Notes under the pieces: model-generated
The model's input: only the letters and a program-made list of their open reading frames with translations
Told to the model about the DNA's origin: nothing
The model's database searches: none
Shown: in pieces, positions 53,615 through 62,665 of the stretch
How the letters are laid out: each line of letters opens with the position of its first letter
Position numbering within the stretch: the stretch's first letter is position 1
Source: Melioribacter sp051488665
Lineage (GTDB): Bacteria > Bacteroidota > Ignavibacteria > Ignavibacteriales > Melioribacteraceae
NCBI RefSeq assembly: GCF_051488665.1
Contig: NZ_JBPSEG010000003.1
Location: 1-64,000, forward strand
Direction of reading: 5' to 3'
Length of the DNA stretch: 64,000 bases
Made by a program: the position numbers and the translations under genes

Positions 53615-53989
53615 TCAAACATACAAATGTTCGTATCTGTGGAATATCCGCTCGAGCCGTTCTGCCAGTTGAGAAAGCACGTCCGTCTTCAAAAGGCAGC
53701 CTTCTATTCTGTAGGAAATCAGTTTTTCGATATACTCCCTCTCATTGTTAGCCGTTAATGCAATTACGGGCACTTCAAATGTTTTTAACGTTTCCAGAAA
53801 ATCAAGCCCGCTTCCGAAATCCGCATCCGTATTAATAAATACCATTCTCGGTTTTCTTCTGTCAATTTTGTCGAGAGCTTCTTTTTCCGAGTTCACTTCT
53901 ACGACTTTCGTCATAAACTTCTTTTCGATGAATTTTTTCAGTAATCCACGAAAATTGAGGTCTTCGTCAATAAGTAAAATATAACTCAT
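53615..53989 (-). CDS. Stand-alone receiver-domain protein, atypical
   Basis: 124 residues, a single CheY-like domain without output domain. Acidic pocket Asp8-Glu9-Asp10, the switch Thr in VIALTANNE and the conserved Lys in LLKTDV (Thr replaces the usual Pro) are present. Aligned with the usual KPDLVLLD, the phospho-acceptor place reads KPRMVFIN, so Asn53 replaces Asp; Asp55 and Asp57 follow. It may not be phosphorylated in the normal way. agaggga precedes the ATG. No histidine kinase nearby. Confidence 0.85.
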   Translation of the reverse strand: MSYILLIDEDLNFRGLLKKFIEKKFMTKVVEVNSEKEALDKIDRRKPRMVFINTDADFGSGLDFLETLKTFEVPVIALTANNEREYIEKLISYRIEGCLLKTDVLSQLAERLERIFHRYEHLYV

Positions 53990-54102
53990 TTTATAATCCC
54001 TCTTTTATCCACATTTATTATCGTAAAAAAGGGAATAAAATTTACAGCTCAATAGTAAAAATTTTTATTTGTATAAATTGTATTTATAATTTTTTAAAGG
54101 GA

Positions 54103-56013
54103 TTACTGAAACATTCTTTCCACAATTTTTTTGTTTTGATGGTTGTAAATATTTTTTCCTTCGGGAGTATAGAGATAGTCAATCCTTTGTTTGTAGAATT
54201 CGGTAATCTTACCGCGCACCATTTTAAGCGTGCTGTTCAGGAAATGATTTTGTTCCGTAAAAGCTTCTCCCAGAATTGCAAAAGCGGCGGGCAGCCATCT
54301 TTCCGGGAATTCGCCCGCGAATTGACCACCTTGTTTGAATTTCGATATCTCCTCGTCGATCAATTTAATGACCGCATTTTGTCCGTCCTCGGATTTATTG
54401 GATAAACTATTTTCGTCAAGGAAGCGTTTGATCTGTTCTTTATTCGGAACAATCAGCGCAATTGTATAGGGCGATTGATTGTTGTAAAGCATAACCTGTT
54501 CGATAAATTTGGAATTCTCGGTAAGGGCTTCTTCAATTCCCTCGGGCGAATATTTTTCCCCGTCGCTTGCAATCAAAAGGGATTTGAATCTGCCCAAGAC
54601 GTAGAGAAATCCGTCTTCGTCGAGATATCCGAGGTCGCCTGTATAAAGCCACCCGTCTTTGATTGTTTCGGAAGTCGCTTTTTCGTTTTTCCAATAACCG
54701 ACCATCACGTTTTCCCCGCGGACTACAATTTCGCCCTTTTGCCCGACGGGCAATTCGTTCCCGTCTGCATCGCAAATCTTAACTTCAAGATTTTCCACTA
54801 TTCTGCCCGACGAGCCGAGTTTATGTTTAGCCGGCACGTTGGCCGAAATAATCGGCGCGGCTTCGGTTAAACCGTAGCCCTGAAACATCGGAATTCCGAT
54901 CGCATAGAAAAAACGCTGTAGTTCGATATCGAGCAGCGCTCCGCCTCCGATAAAAAATTCGAGCCTGCCGCCGAAATTCTCGCGTATTTTGGAAAAAAGA
55001 ATTTTATCGTAAAGTTTGTACAACGGTTTTAATAATTTCCGTTTTCCTTTTCCCCTGTTCCAACCTTCTGCATTGTAATTATATGCGAGTTTAAGAGCGG
55101 CGTTGAAAAGTTTTTCTGTCTTCGCTCCTTTCTCGCGTATTCCTTTTTCAATATTTTTTCTGAAGTTTTTTGCCAAAGCCGGCACGCTCAACAGAAACGT
55201 CGGTTTTATCTCTTTGATATTCTTGGGAATATTTTTGAGAGTTTCCAGAGGAGTGCGTCCCGTCTCAACCGCAGCCATCGAAGCTCCGTTATACATCAAA
55301 GTATAAATTCCCGCCGTGTGGGCAAAGGCGTGATCCCACGGTAAAATCAACAATGTTGTATACCATTCGGGAATCGGAAGAAGACTCGACGCCTGTTCCA
55401 CGTTTGCCGTATAATTTCTGTGCGATAAAATAATTCCCTTCGGGTCTGCGGTAGTGCCGGAAGTATAACAAATATTTGCATAGTCGTTTTCCTTGACGGA
55501 TTGCATTCTTTCAATCAATACGTTTCCTTTGGCTTTTAGAAATTCTTCCCCCGCCTTTAAAAGTTCTTCGACGTACACTTCATCTTCCTGCATGTCGTCA
55601 ATTTTATCGAGCACAATGGTCTTTTCCAATTCCGGCAAATCGTTTTTAATGCCTCTTATTTTATGGAGCTGCGAAGCGGAAACTACGGCAATTCTCGAAC
55701 CCGAATGGTCGAGTCTGAATTTCAAATCGTTAAGTTCGTCGATTTTTACCGAAATCGGAACGTTCACGGCTCCGGCATACAAAATCCCCAATTCGCTTAT
55801 TACCCAGTAATTTCTTCCTTCCGATATTAAAGCCAGTCTGTCGCCTTTGTTAATTCCAAGCGAAATCAAGCCCGCCGCAAAATTATAAACGTATTTTTTA
55901 GCTTCTTCGTAAGTAAGCGCTTCGTATTTTCCGTTTTTGCTTTCTTTAAGAAAAACATTTGCGCCGAATTTCGAGACGCTCGTTTCGAACATATTAATTA
56001 TGGTTCTTTCCAT
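54103..56013 (-). CDS. Long-chain acyl-CoA synthetase (AMP-forming)
   Basis: 636 residues from the ATG at 56013; a TTG two codons upstream is ignored. Adenylate-forming superfamily: CYTSGTTADPKGIILSHRN, GYGLTEAAPIISAN, and YTGDLGYLDEDGFLYVLGR are the P-loop, A5 and A7/A8 motifs. It activates fatty acids to acyl-CoA. The length and the LLILPWDHAFAHTAGIY region match the FadD15/long-chain branch. Single gene, with 113 bp separating it from the receiver gene downstream. Confidence 0.92.
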   Translation of the reverse strand: MERTIINMFETSVSKFGANVFLKESKNGKYEALTYEEAKKYVYNFAAGLISLGINKGDRLALISEGRNYWVISELGILYAGAVNVPISVKIDELNDLKFRLDHSGSRIAVVSASQLHKIRGIKNDLPELEKTIVLDKIDDMQEDEVYVEELLKAGEEFLKAKGNVLIERMQSVKENDYANICYTSGTTADPKGIILSHRNYTANVEQASSLLPIPEWYTTLLILPWDHAFAHTAGIYTLMYNGASMAAVETGRTPLETLKNIPKNIKEIKPTFLLSVPALAKNFRKNIEKGIREKGAKTEKLFNAALKLAYNYNAEGWNRGKGKRKLLKPLYKLYDKILFSKIRENFGGRLEFFIGGGALLDIELQRFFYAIGIPMFQGYGLTEAAPIISANVPAKHKLGSSGRIVENLEVKICDADGNELPVGQKGEIVVRGENVMVGYWKNEKATSETIKDGWLYTGDLGYLDEDGFLYVLGRFKSLLIASDGEKYSPEGIEEALTENSKFIEQVMLYNNQSPYTIALIVPNKEQIKRFLDENSLSNKSEDGQNAVIKLIDEEISKFKQGGQFAGEFPERWLPAAFAILGEAFTEQNHFLNSTLKMVRGKITEFYKQRIDYLYTPEGKNIYNHQNKKIVERMFQ

Positions 56014-56085
56014 AGTCAAACCGGTATTTATTATTAAAGATTTACGCTAAGATAAGAAGAAAAAGGATTCCGGAAAATTTAAAAT

Positions 56086-56113
56086 AAAAAAGCCCGGACT
56101 CAGCCGGGCTTTT
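56086..56113 (-). terminator. Terminator of the ccm operon
   Basis: AGCCCGG (56091-56097) pairs with CCGGGCT (56104-56110), and on the minus strand the stem is followed by TTTTTTA. It is 18 bases past the ccmF stop. The other side also has a short T run, so it may work in both directions. Confidence 0.85.
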
Positions 56114-56130
56114 AAAGAATTCCGATTACC

Positions 56131-58539
56131 TTATGCGAGCGATTCTTTGGAGCGTCTGAAAACCGAAATTAGAAATCCGATAACCATTACAATCACTCCG
56201 AGCCATACAAGACTGATAAACGGTTTTATACTTACATCAACCGTTAAAACTTCTTTCGGAGTTTGAACGGGAATATTTTCCGATGAAATCGGCTGCAGAA
56301 CGATTGTAATTTCGCCGCCTGTTGCGTTCATGTTTGCCAGAGCGATCTTAAGTCCGGCTTCTTTCAGTTCCGCCGGGTGGAATTCCTGTTGACCTCCGGC
56401 GCTTTCCATATACGGCTCCAGATTGTATGTCTTGCCGTCGTATGTCACTTTAAGATTTGCGCCGATTTTGAATTTGCCGCCGCTCATCATAGCTGACATG
56501 TCTTCGGGCAGAACGAAATTCGTAAACTCTATTTTCATTCCCTGATATTCAACAACGTCGTTCTTTTTCATATTAACAGTTTGTCCGGCGTCGGACGGAT
56601 TTTCTTCGTCGTAGCTTACCGGGGCTACATAAAAGTCTTTCGTAAAGCCTACAATAATATCCGGCTCGCGCATCAAACTGTTATTAAATTCGGCTATATA
56701 CATAACAGGAGACGCCACATTAATATCGTCCCCGTCTTTGATTTCGACATTGAACGCATATTTCTTGCCTCCTTCGATCGGCTGGTAACCTGCGAAACTC
56801 AACTGATAATTCCACAGTTCGACTTTTTCCCCTTTTACGAGGTCTACCTGTTCGCTTTTAGTATATCCCGCAGTAGCGGCTACTCCAACCATAAACAGAG
56901 CTATTCCGATATGAGCTACATAAGCTCCGGCGTGGCTCTTTTTGCCTTTCAGAATTTTCAGGACAATTTCCCCGTTAACGACGAGCGCAAAGATCGAAGA
57001 GAACGTAAGGATAACCAGCATGAAATTTTCGACGCCGCCGAGGACGAATATTATCGCCGTCAATAACAGCGAGACAATCATCGGCGTTTTTATTCCATTT
57101 AATAATTCTTTTCTGTCGGTTGTTTTCCATTTCAAAACAATACTCAGTCCGTTCAGAAATCCGATAATAATTGCAATCGGAAGATTGAGCTCGTTATAGA
57201 ATTTCAGTTCGACCGTCTGACCGAATATCGGCGCGCTCGTACCGACCAACACTATAATAGCCGAGGCAATTAAAGCAACCGAACCCGTGAATAACGCAAG
57301 CTCGCGCGACAGGATATTTTCTTCATATGTGAAATTTTCCACAAGATAATTCCATCTGAAAAAAACGAGTCCGAGTCCGAGGAACGTGAAAAACAGCAAG
57401 AATCCGAGCAGCAGGAGATAAACCGTCATACCTGGATCGACGAACGAGTGAACGGAAGCGTCGCCGAGTATTCCGCTTCGCGTTAAGAACGTGGAATAAA
57501 GAACAAGCACATAGACGAAAATACTCAGAATTAAATTCGTTTTAACAAATCTGCCGGCATTGAGTTTATCTTCTCCCGATTTATTCTGAGTTTTCTTCTG
57601 GACTAACATCGTATGAATTGCCGCAACAGCGATCAGCCACGGAACGAGAGAGGAATTTTCAACAGGGTCCCATCCCCAATAGCCGCCCCATCCGAGCACG
57701 CCGTAAGCCCAATAGCCGCCCAACATAATTGCCAGCCCGAGCACCATGGTTCCCGTAAGCAGCCAGGGCAGCGATTGTTTTACCCATTCGTTGTATTCGT
57801 TTTTAATCAACGCTGCCATCGCGAATGAATAAGGGACCGCCGTCATCGAAAAACCGATAAACAACATCGGCGGATGGATCTGCATCCAGAAATTTTGCAA
57901 AAGCGGATTCAAGCCTTTGCCTTCGATAATAAATTTATCGAGCGGAACATTGTTCGCTTTCAGGACAGCTAACAAATCCGGACCTACCTGCACAAATTGT
58001 TTGCCGGACTGCGGATCGCTGAACAGAAAATTCTGCAGCGCGGGCAAAGTCAAATAAGCGCTGTTAATATGTTTCAAATCGATGAAATCCGGCTGGCTCC
58101 AAATATAAATAAAGGGCGATTTCAACAGGGGATTAACCATCACCAGCAGAAAAACGATGCAAAGTCCGTAAATCATCATCACCCTCTGTTCCAGGTCGCC
58201 TCTTTTGGAAGTATAATCGAGCAATATTAAACCTATAACGGACGAAAAAAGCGTCCAGAGCATAAAGCTCCCTTCCTGTCCTGCATAAAAAGTAGACATA
58301 AGCAATCCCAGAGGCATTCCGCTGCCGCTGTAATTATAGACGTAACGATACTGATATTGATGGGTCAGTATCGCCTGTAATAACAGGGCGCTTGCCGCAA
58401 GAATCATTATTGCGCTTATATGGAAACTGATCCGCGCGGGTCCTAATGTGTTTTTATATCCCCTATAATTAAGAAAGTACATAATTACGGAAAAGACTGC
58501 CGACAGTAATGCCAGCGTCAGAGCTATATTGCCTATCAT
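56131..58539 (-). CDS. ccmF: Cytochrome c haem lyase CcmF
   Basis: 802 residues, about 150 more than the usual ~650. Multiple membrane helices; WWD domain LGWGGYWGWDPVENSSLVPW at residues ~282-301, with flanking His. Relative to typical CcmF, an extra periplasmic segment of ~60 residues (about 145-208) is inserted before GLNPLLQNFWMQIHPPM, and a long periplasmic domain lies near the C-terminus. CcmF attaches haem from CcmE to apocytochrome c. aagga precedes the ATG; last gene of ccmCDEF. Confidence 0.93.
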   Translation of the reverse strand: MIGNIALTLALLSAVFSVIMYFLNYRGYKNTLGPARISFHISAIMILAASALLLQAILTHQYQYRYVYNYSGSGMPLGLLMSTFYAGQEGSFMLWTLFSSVIGLILLDYTSKRGDLEQRVMMIYGLCIVFLLVMVNPLLKSPFIYIWSQPDFIDLKHINSAYLTLPALQNFLFSDPQSGKQFVQVGPDLLAVLKANNVPLDKFIIEGKGLNPLLQNFWMQIHPPMLFIGFSMTAVPYSFAMAALIKNEYNEWVKQSLPWLLTGTMVLGLAIMLGGYWAYGVLGWGGYWGWDPVENSSLVPWLIAVAAIHTMLVQKKTQNKSGEDKLNAGRFVKTNLILSIFVYVLVLYSTFLTRSGILGDASVHSFVDPGMTVYLLLLGFLLFFTFLGLGLVFFRWNYLVENFTYEENILSRELALFTGSVALIASAIIVLVGTSAPIFGQTVELKFYNELNLPIAIIIGFLNGLSIVLKWKTTDRKELLNGIKTPMIVSLLLTAIIFVLGGVENFMLVILTFSSIFALVVNGEIVLKILKGKKSHAGAYVAHIGIALFMVGVAATAGYTKSEQVDLVKGEKVELWNYQLSFAGYQPIEGGKKYAFNVEIKDGDDINVASPVMYIAEFNNSLMREPDIIVGFTKDFYVAPVSYDEENPSDAGQTVNMKKNDVVEYQGMKIEFTNFVLPEDMSAMMSGGKFKIGANLKVTYDGKTYNLEPYMESAGGQQEFHPAELKEAGLKIALANMNATGGEITIVLQPISSENIPVQTPKEVLTVDVSIKPFISLVWLGVIVMVIGFLISVFRRSKESLA

Positions 58540-58566
58540 ATTAATGATCCTTTACAATTTTTTAAA

Positions 58567-58956
58567 TTATGCCCCGGCTTGTTGCACCGGTTGTTCCTGA
58601 TATTTGGAGGGGCATTTTGTTAATATATCGGTAGCATAAAAAACGCCGTCGGAATATTTTCCGGTAACCACAACGCTTGTGGACGATTCGAAGTTATTCG
58701 GCATTGCGCCTTTATACAGCACCTTCATTTCGTTGCCGTTTTCGTCCCGGATATAAAAACTGAATATTTTATTCTGTTTGTCCGTCTGATAACCTTTTTC
58801 TTTAACCCAGCTTCCCGTGGCTTTGACTGTTTTTCCCGACTCCATTACTCTGGTAAAACTGCTTTCATATTGAACGTTGGTTTGTGTAAAAAGATAAATC
58901 ATCAAGCCGAGGAACACAACTATAATGGTTCCGCCGAATATATATTTGTTATTCAT
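58567..58956 (-). CDS. ccmE: Haem chaperone CcmE, cysteine variant
   Basis: 129 residues: an N-terminal membrane anchor (residues 5-25) and an OB-fold domain with GSWVKEKGY, FSFYIRDENGNEMKVLYKGAMP and VVVTGKYSDGVFYATDIL. In standard CcmE the haem is bound by His in HxxxY. Here the motif is CPSKY, Cys115 to Tyr119, and the whole protein has no His. This C-x3-Y form is known from some archaea and delta-proteobacteria (System I*). Its start overlaps the ccmD end by 8 bp. Confidence 0.93.
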   Translation of the reverse strand: MNNKYIFGGTIIVVFLGLMIYLFTQTNVQYESSFTRVMESGKTVKATGSWVKEKGYQTDKQNKIFSFYIRDENGNEMKVLYKGAMPNNFESSTSVVVTGKYSDGVFYATDILTKCPSKYQEQPVQQAGA

Positions 58957-59107
58957 TGTATTTCTCCTTCAGTTCATTTTCCAAAACTTTCAGTTTTTTA
59001 TCGGTATTGTTCAAAAATAAAAAGATGCCGAACCATACGACGAGCACAATAAACATTACAATATAAATCGAGTTCTTTTCGAAGAAACTTAATAATCCGT
59101 TTTCCAC
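58949..59107 (-). CDS. ccmD: CcmD-like small membrane protein
   Basis: 52 residues from a GTG at 59107, with agagg 6 bp upstream. One membrane helix (about residues 13-32, SIYIVMFIVLVVWFGIFLFL) followed by a charged coiled tail (KKLKVLENELKEKY). This topology and the place between ccmC and ccmE identify CcmD, which helps release haem-loaded CcmE. It begins one base after the ccmC stop (TAACGTG) and overlaps ccmE, so translation is coupled. Confidence 0.82.
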   Translation of the reverse strand: MENGLLSFFEKNSIYIVMFIVLVVWFGIFLFLNNTDKKLKVLENELKEKYNE

Positions 59108-59108
59108 G

Positions 59109-59813
59109 TTAACCTCTTCCTATTTTATTGTTTTCCGATAGTATTAAAATCTTGTAACGCAGCTTCCACATCCACGCGTACAATATCGTAAAAGCCGTAA
59201 GCGAGAGATAAAAAACAAGCTGCATATTTGCGTTCATCTTAAAATCGACGACGGGACCCGACGTGTCGTCGTTTGCCGAACCCGGATGGAGCCCGACCAT
59301 TATTCTGGGCATAATAAAGATAAAAAACGGCACGGTCAGGAAGGCAATTATCGAGTAGACCGCTGAAAGACGCGCGCGTTTTTCCTCGTTTTCGATTGCC
59401 GACCGGAGCGCCAGAAGCGACCCGTATATTAAGAGCAGTATAAATATGCTCGTCTCGCGGGGATCCCAGTGCCAGAACGCGCCCCATGTAAATTTTGCCC
59501 AGATCGAACCTGTTACCGTCGCAAGAATCGTGAATAACATTCCCAATTGAAGTGCGGCGTTTGATTTTGCGTCGTCGTCCAGATTCTTGTTTTTCAGGTA
59601 GCGAATTCCGTATATCATCGCCATAAGAAACGCTATTACCGACAACCAGGCAGTCGGAACGTGGAAGAAGATAATCTTTGCCTTCTCTTCCAGCCCGGGA
59701 ATATTCGGGAATTCGTACCAATGAGACGGCTGCGGCACTATCGGGAAAGTTACTCCGGCAACGACCACAAACGTCATTAATACAAATAATATTATTTTCC
59801 AGTAGGTTTTCAT
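59109..59813 (-). CDS. ccmC: Haem-handling membrane protein CcmC
   Basis: 234 residues, six membrane helices. WWD motif WGAFWHWDPRETSIFILLL, with a preceding His in IFFHVPTAWLSV and a later His in VGLHPGSAND. CcmC loads haem onto CcmE. First gene of the operon. The 250 bp upstream (59814-60063) is AT-rich, contains the 14 bp palindrome at 59849 and no gene. No ccmA or ccmB lies alongside. Confidence 0.94.
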   Translation of the reverse strand: MKTYWKIILFVLMTFVVVAGVTFPIVPQPSHWYEFPNIPGLEEKAKIIFFHVPTAWLSVIAFLMAMIYGIRYLKNKNLDDDAKSNAALQLGMLFTILATVTGSIWAKFTWGAFWHWDPRETSIFILLLIYGSLLALRSAIENEEKRARLSAVYSIIAFLTVPFFIFIMPRIMVGLHPGSANDDTSGPVVDFKMNANMQLVFYLSLTAFTILYAWMWKLRYKILILSENNKIGRG

Positions 59814-59848
59814 AACACGAATACTTTCAATTTTAATACCAAAAAAAA

Positions 59849-59862
59849 TATATCCGGATATA
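59849..59862. promoter_or_regulatory. 14 bp perfect palindrome upstream of ccmC
   Basis: TATATCCGGATATA is a perfect inverted repeat 36-49 bases ahead of the ccmC start codon, about where a promoter or operator would lie. A second short dyad, GAATTCC-AAA-GGAATT, is at about 59910-59927. Either could be a regulator site, but AT-rich palindromes also arise by chance. Confidence 0.3.
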
Positions 59863-60004
59863 ATATAGTTTTTTGCGTTTTATTAGCCTAAAATATAAAA
59901 GTGCTCTTTGAATTCCAAAGGAATTAGGAAGGAACGAACTCTCTTGAATTCCGATTATTAATAATAATACGCCAGCGAATATTAATTTTAAGAAACAGGA
60001 AAAA

Positions 60005-60012
60005 TATTTTTG
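60005..60012 (+). promoter_or_regulatory. Possible -7 element of the rsbU-like gene
   Basis: TATTTTTG fits the TAnnTTTG box and lies about 52 bases before the TTG start of the phosphatase gene. No good -33 element is seen. Confidence 0.28.
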
Positions 60013-60063
60013 TTACATTTAAGCGACAGATACGTCTAACAAATCAAAAATACGGGGAATAAA

Positions 60064-61161
60064 TTGCAGCGACAAAATCCGATAAAGCGAATTTTCGATT
60101 TGTATACAAGCGACCTGAGCTATCAGGAAATCGAGAAACTGATAAAACGCGAAGCGAACGAAGTTTACGAATTCTTCAAAAGCGATATTCCGAAACCGGA
60201 TAAGTCGAAGAATAAATTCGTAAGGGGCTTGATATTCATAAGAAGTCTTTTCAATGCTTTCATAATGAAACTAACGCCGGCGCGGAGAATCTTTTACCTT
60301 ATATCGATATTCTTTTTCGGAATAGGATACCTCGAATATAATACGCTTTATATCTGGAGCGGATTTATCATATTAAATTTACTTCTGGCATTCGAACTTG
60401 CGGATAAGCTGCTGGCAAAAAACGAACTCGACATCGCTAAAAAAATTCAGTTCGATCTTATACCAAAACACAAACCGGAGATCGGAGTATACGAAGCGGC
60501 GTCGCATTACGAACCGGCGCGCGAAGTGGGAGGCGACTATTTCGATATTATCGAAGCTCACGGCAAAACTTATATTGTAATCGGAGATATTTCCGGGAAA
60601 GGGATGGCGGCGGCTCTCTATATGACTCGCGTTCAGGCTATAATATATTTCCTGCTCGACAATTATTCGGACGTGAAAGAAATTCTCGTCAAATTAAAAA
60701 AATATTTTTCTCAGAAATTACGGAAGGAATTTTTTCTTACAATCACAATCGCTTCGATCGAGAAAGACGGAACTATTAATCTGGTAAGAGCCGGTCACCC
60801 GCCGCCGTTTCATTACGACACAAGCAATAATGAATTCAAAGAGATTAATACATGCGGAATTGGAATCGGGTTTAACGATTACGGCGTTTTTGAAAAAACT
60901 CTCGAGCTCTATACGTTCAAGCCGAACGAAGGAGACGCGATTGTTTTTTATACCGACGGATTGACCGAAACGATGAACAAATATAAAATTATGCTCGGCG
61001 AAAAACGCGTCAAAAAAGCAATCGAAGCAAACGCAAATAAAAGCGCCGAAGAAATTAAAAAATCGCTTGTAAGACTAATTAACAATTATCGCGGGGAAGC
61101 CGCTCAAAACGACGACGTTACTTTTGTTGTCCTGAAAAGGCTCAGTTCTCTGAATAAATAA
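60064..61161 (+). CDS. RsbU-like PP2C-type serine phosphatase
   Basis: 365 residues from a TTG start, preceded by gggga at good spacing; the next in-frame ATG would remove the first ~65 residues. Two membrane helices at about 75-118, then a SpoIIE/PP2C domain: AREVGGDYFDII, VIGDISGKGMAAALYM, RAGHPPPFHY, FYTDGLTETMN and NDDVTFVVLK, giving the metal-binding Asp set. Such phosphatases act on anti-sigma antagonists. An RsbW-like kinase gene lies 1.5 kb downstream on the other strand. Its 3' end overlaps the Sel1 gene by 20 bp. Confidence 0.9.
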   Translation: MQRQNPIKRIFDLYTSDLSYQEIEKLIKREANEVYEFFKSDIPKPDKSKNKFVRGLIFIRSLFNAFIMKLTPARRIFYLISIFFFGIGYLEYNTLYIWSGFIILNLLLAFELADKLLAKNELDIAKKIQFDLIPKHKPEIGVYEAASHYEPAREVGGDYFDIIEAHGKTYIVIGDISGKGMAAALYMTRVQAIIYFLLDNYSDVKEILVKLKKYFSQKLRKEFFLTITIASIEKDGTINLVRAGHPPPFHYDTSNNEFKEINTCGIGIGFNDYGVFEKTLELYTFKPNEGDAIVFYTDGLTETMNKYKIMLGEKRVKKAIEANANKSAEEIKKSLVRLINNYRGEAAQNDDVTFVVLKRLSSLNK

Positions 61162-62662
61162 CAAAAGTTTCGTCCTGAGGTCTCAATTCGTCGTACATTC
61201 TTTTGAGAGAGTTATAAGCGGTTTCGTTGCCCCTCCGCGCAGCCATACGGTATAATTTTACCGCCATCGCTTTGTCTTGCTTTACCGAAATTCCTTTTTC
61301 GTAACAATATGCGAGATATGTCTGAGCCAGAACGGAACCTTCATCCGAATATTTTCTTAGAATTTCGAAGGGATTATTGTCGTACGATGTAATCGCCGAA
61401 TCGACGAGACTTGTAAAAGCTATTCTAATATCAGCTTCGGCGCTGCCCAATTTCCGGGCTCTGGTCCAAAAAGCCAGCGCTTTATCGATATCTTTTTGCA
61501 CTACGGTGCCCGTGCCGTATAACAGTCCGAGCTCTATTAAAGCCGGTATATAGTTTTTTTCCGCCGCTTTATTGAGATAATCAACCGCTTCTTTGAGAGT
61601 AATAATATTAGTCATTTCGAGAGCTCTTATGCCCGCCATAAAATAATACGCCCTGCTGTCGCCTGATTTGATTTTATTTTTTAACGATTCGAGTAAATTG
61701 TCCGATTGTATCAGCCGGAACAAACGCTCGCCTGCTTTGAATGAACCGAACCGGTATGCGTTAAGATAATTAACTCCCGCCTGAATCAAATCTTTCTCGT
61801 GCCACAGCCCCCGCTCGTAACTTGCCGCAATCAGCAGGAGAGCTTCGGGACTGCCGTTTTCCGCAGCGTATTTTATCAATCCGTACGCGGATGTATCCTT
61901 CAACGATTCCGCGGGAACATTAATGCCCAGATAATCCCTGAGTTCGTATTTATTCTTTTTTAACAAACCGGAAATCCGTTCTTCGTCGGTAATATTCGTG
62001 TCGCTTTCCAATGAAATATAATCAACATCCCAGTCGGTATTAATAACGGGCGCGGGTTCCGCGGGTTTGGTTTGTTCGCTCGTAATCGAACTGTCGGATG
62101 AGGGCGCAAGTCCTTTGCTTTTGAATTCTTCTTCTAATTCCTTTGCGGGTTCGTATCCGGCATTAGCGGCTTTTTTCACGTAATCGTAAGCTTTGGCATA
62201 GTCTCTCGAGACGACCAAATTATCGGTATACATAATTCCGAGCGCAAATTGCGCTTCGGGCATGCCGAGTTCCGCCGCCGATTTGAAATTGTAAAACGAT
62301 TCGAAAGGATTCCAGGGCACTCCGATGCCGTTATAAAGCAGAATCCCGTAGTTATATTTTGCGGCTGCAAGATTTTGATCGGCGGCTTTCCTTATCCAGT
62401 AAATCGCTTTGACCGTATCGGGTTCGAAACCTTTGCCTATCAAATATCTTATACCGAGCTCGTGTTGAGCAAAGGGGTCGCCTCTGTTGGCTTCGTTAAC
62501 AAGAATATACCCGGCTAAAAGCGAATACGACGGATACTTCGCTTTGAAATAAGAAACTTTTCTGGAGCCGGAATTTTTAAATGCCTCGCTTTTTAAAGTG
62601 TCTTTTTGCGCGGACAATAAAATCGAAAAAAGAAGGGTAATAAGAAATGTATATTTAATCAT
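61142..62662 (-). CDS. Secreted Sel1-repeat (SLR) protein
   Basis: 506 residues with a signal peptide (MIKYTFLITLLFSILLSA). At least eight Sel1-like repeats are visible, e.g. AQHELGIRYLIGKGFEPD, AKYNYGILLYNGIGV, AQFALGIMYTDN, ALIELGLLYGTGTVVQKD and AQTYLAYCYEKGISVKQD, in two blocks separated by an acidic/Ser-Thr-rich linker (about 185-225). Sel1 arrays mediate protein contacts. It starts 4 bp after the RsbW-like gene on the same strand, so the two are probably cotranscribed. Confidence 0.88.
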   Translation of the reverse strand: MIKYTFLITLLFSILLSAQKDTLKSEAFKNSGSRKVSYFKAKYPSYSLLAGYILVNEANRGDPFAQHELGIRYLIGKGFEPDTVKAIYWIRKAADQNLAAAKYNYGILLYNGIGVPWNPFESFYNFKSAAELGMPEAQFALGIMYTDNLVVSRDYAKAYDYVKKAANAGYEPAKELEEEFKSKGLAPSSDSSITSEQTKPAEPAPVINTDWDVDYISLESDTNITDEERISGLLKKNKYELRDYLGINVPAESLKDTSAYGLIKYAAENGSPEALLLIAASYERGLWHEKDLIQAGVNYLNAYRFGSFKAGERLFRLIQSDNLLESLKNKIKSGDSRAYYFMAGIRALEMTNIITLKEAVDYLNKAAEKNYIPALIELGLLYGTGTVVQKDIDKALAFWTRARKLGSAEADIRIAFTSLVDSAITSYDNNPFEILRKYSDEGSVLAQTYLAYCYEKGISVKQDKAMAVKLYRMAARRGNETAYNSLKRMYDELRPQDETFVIYSEN

Positions 62663-62665
62663 AAT

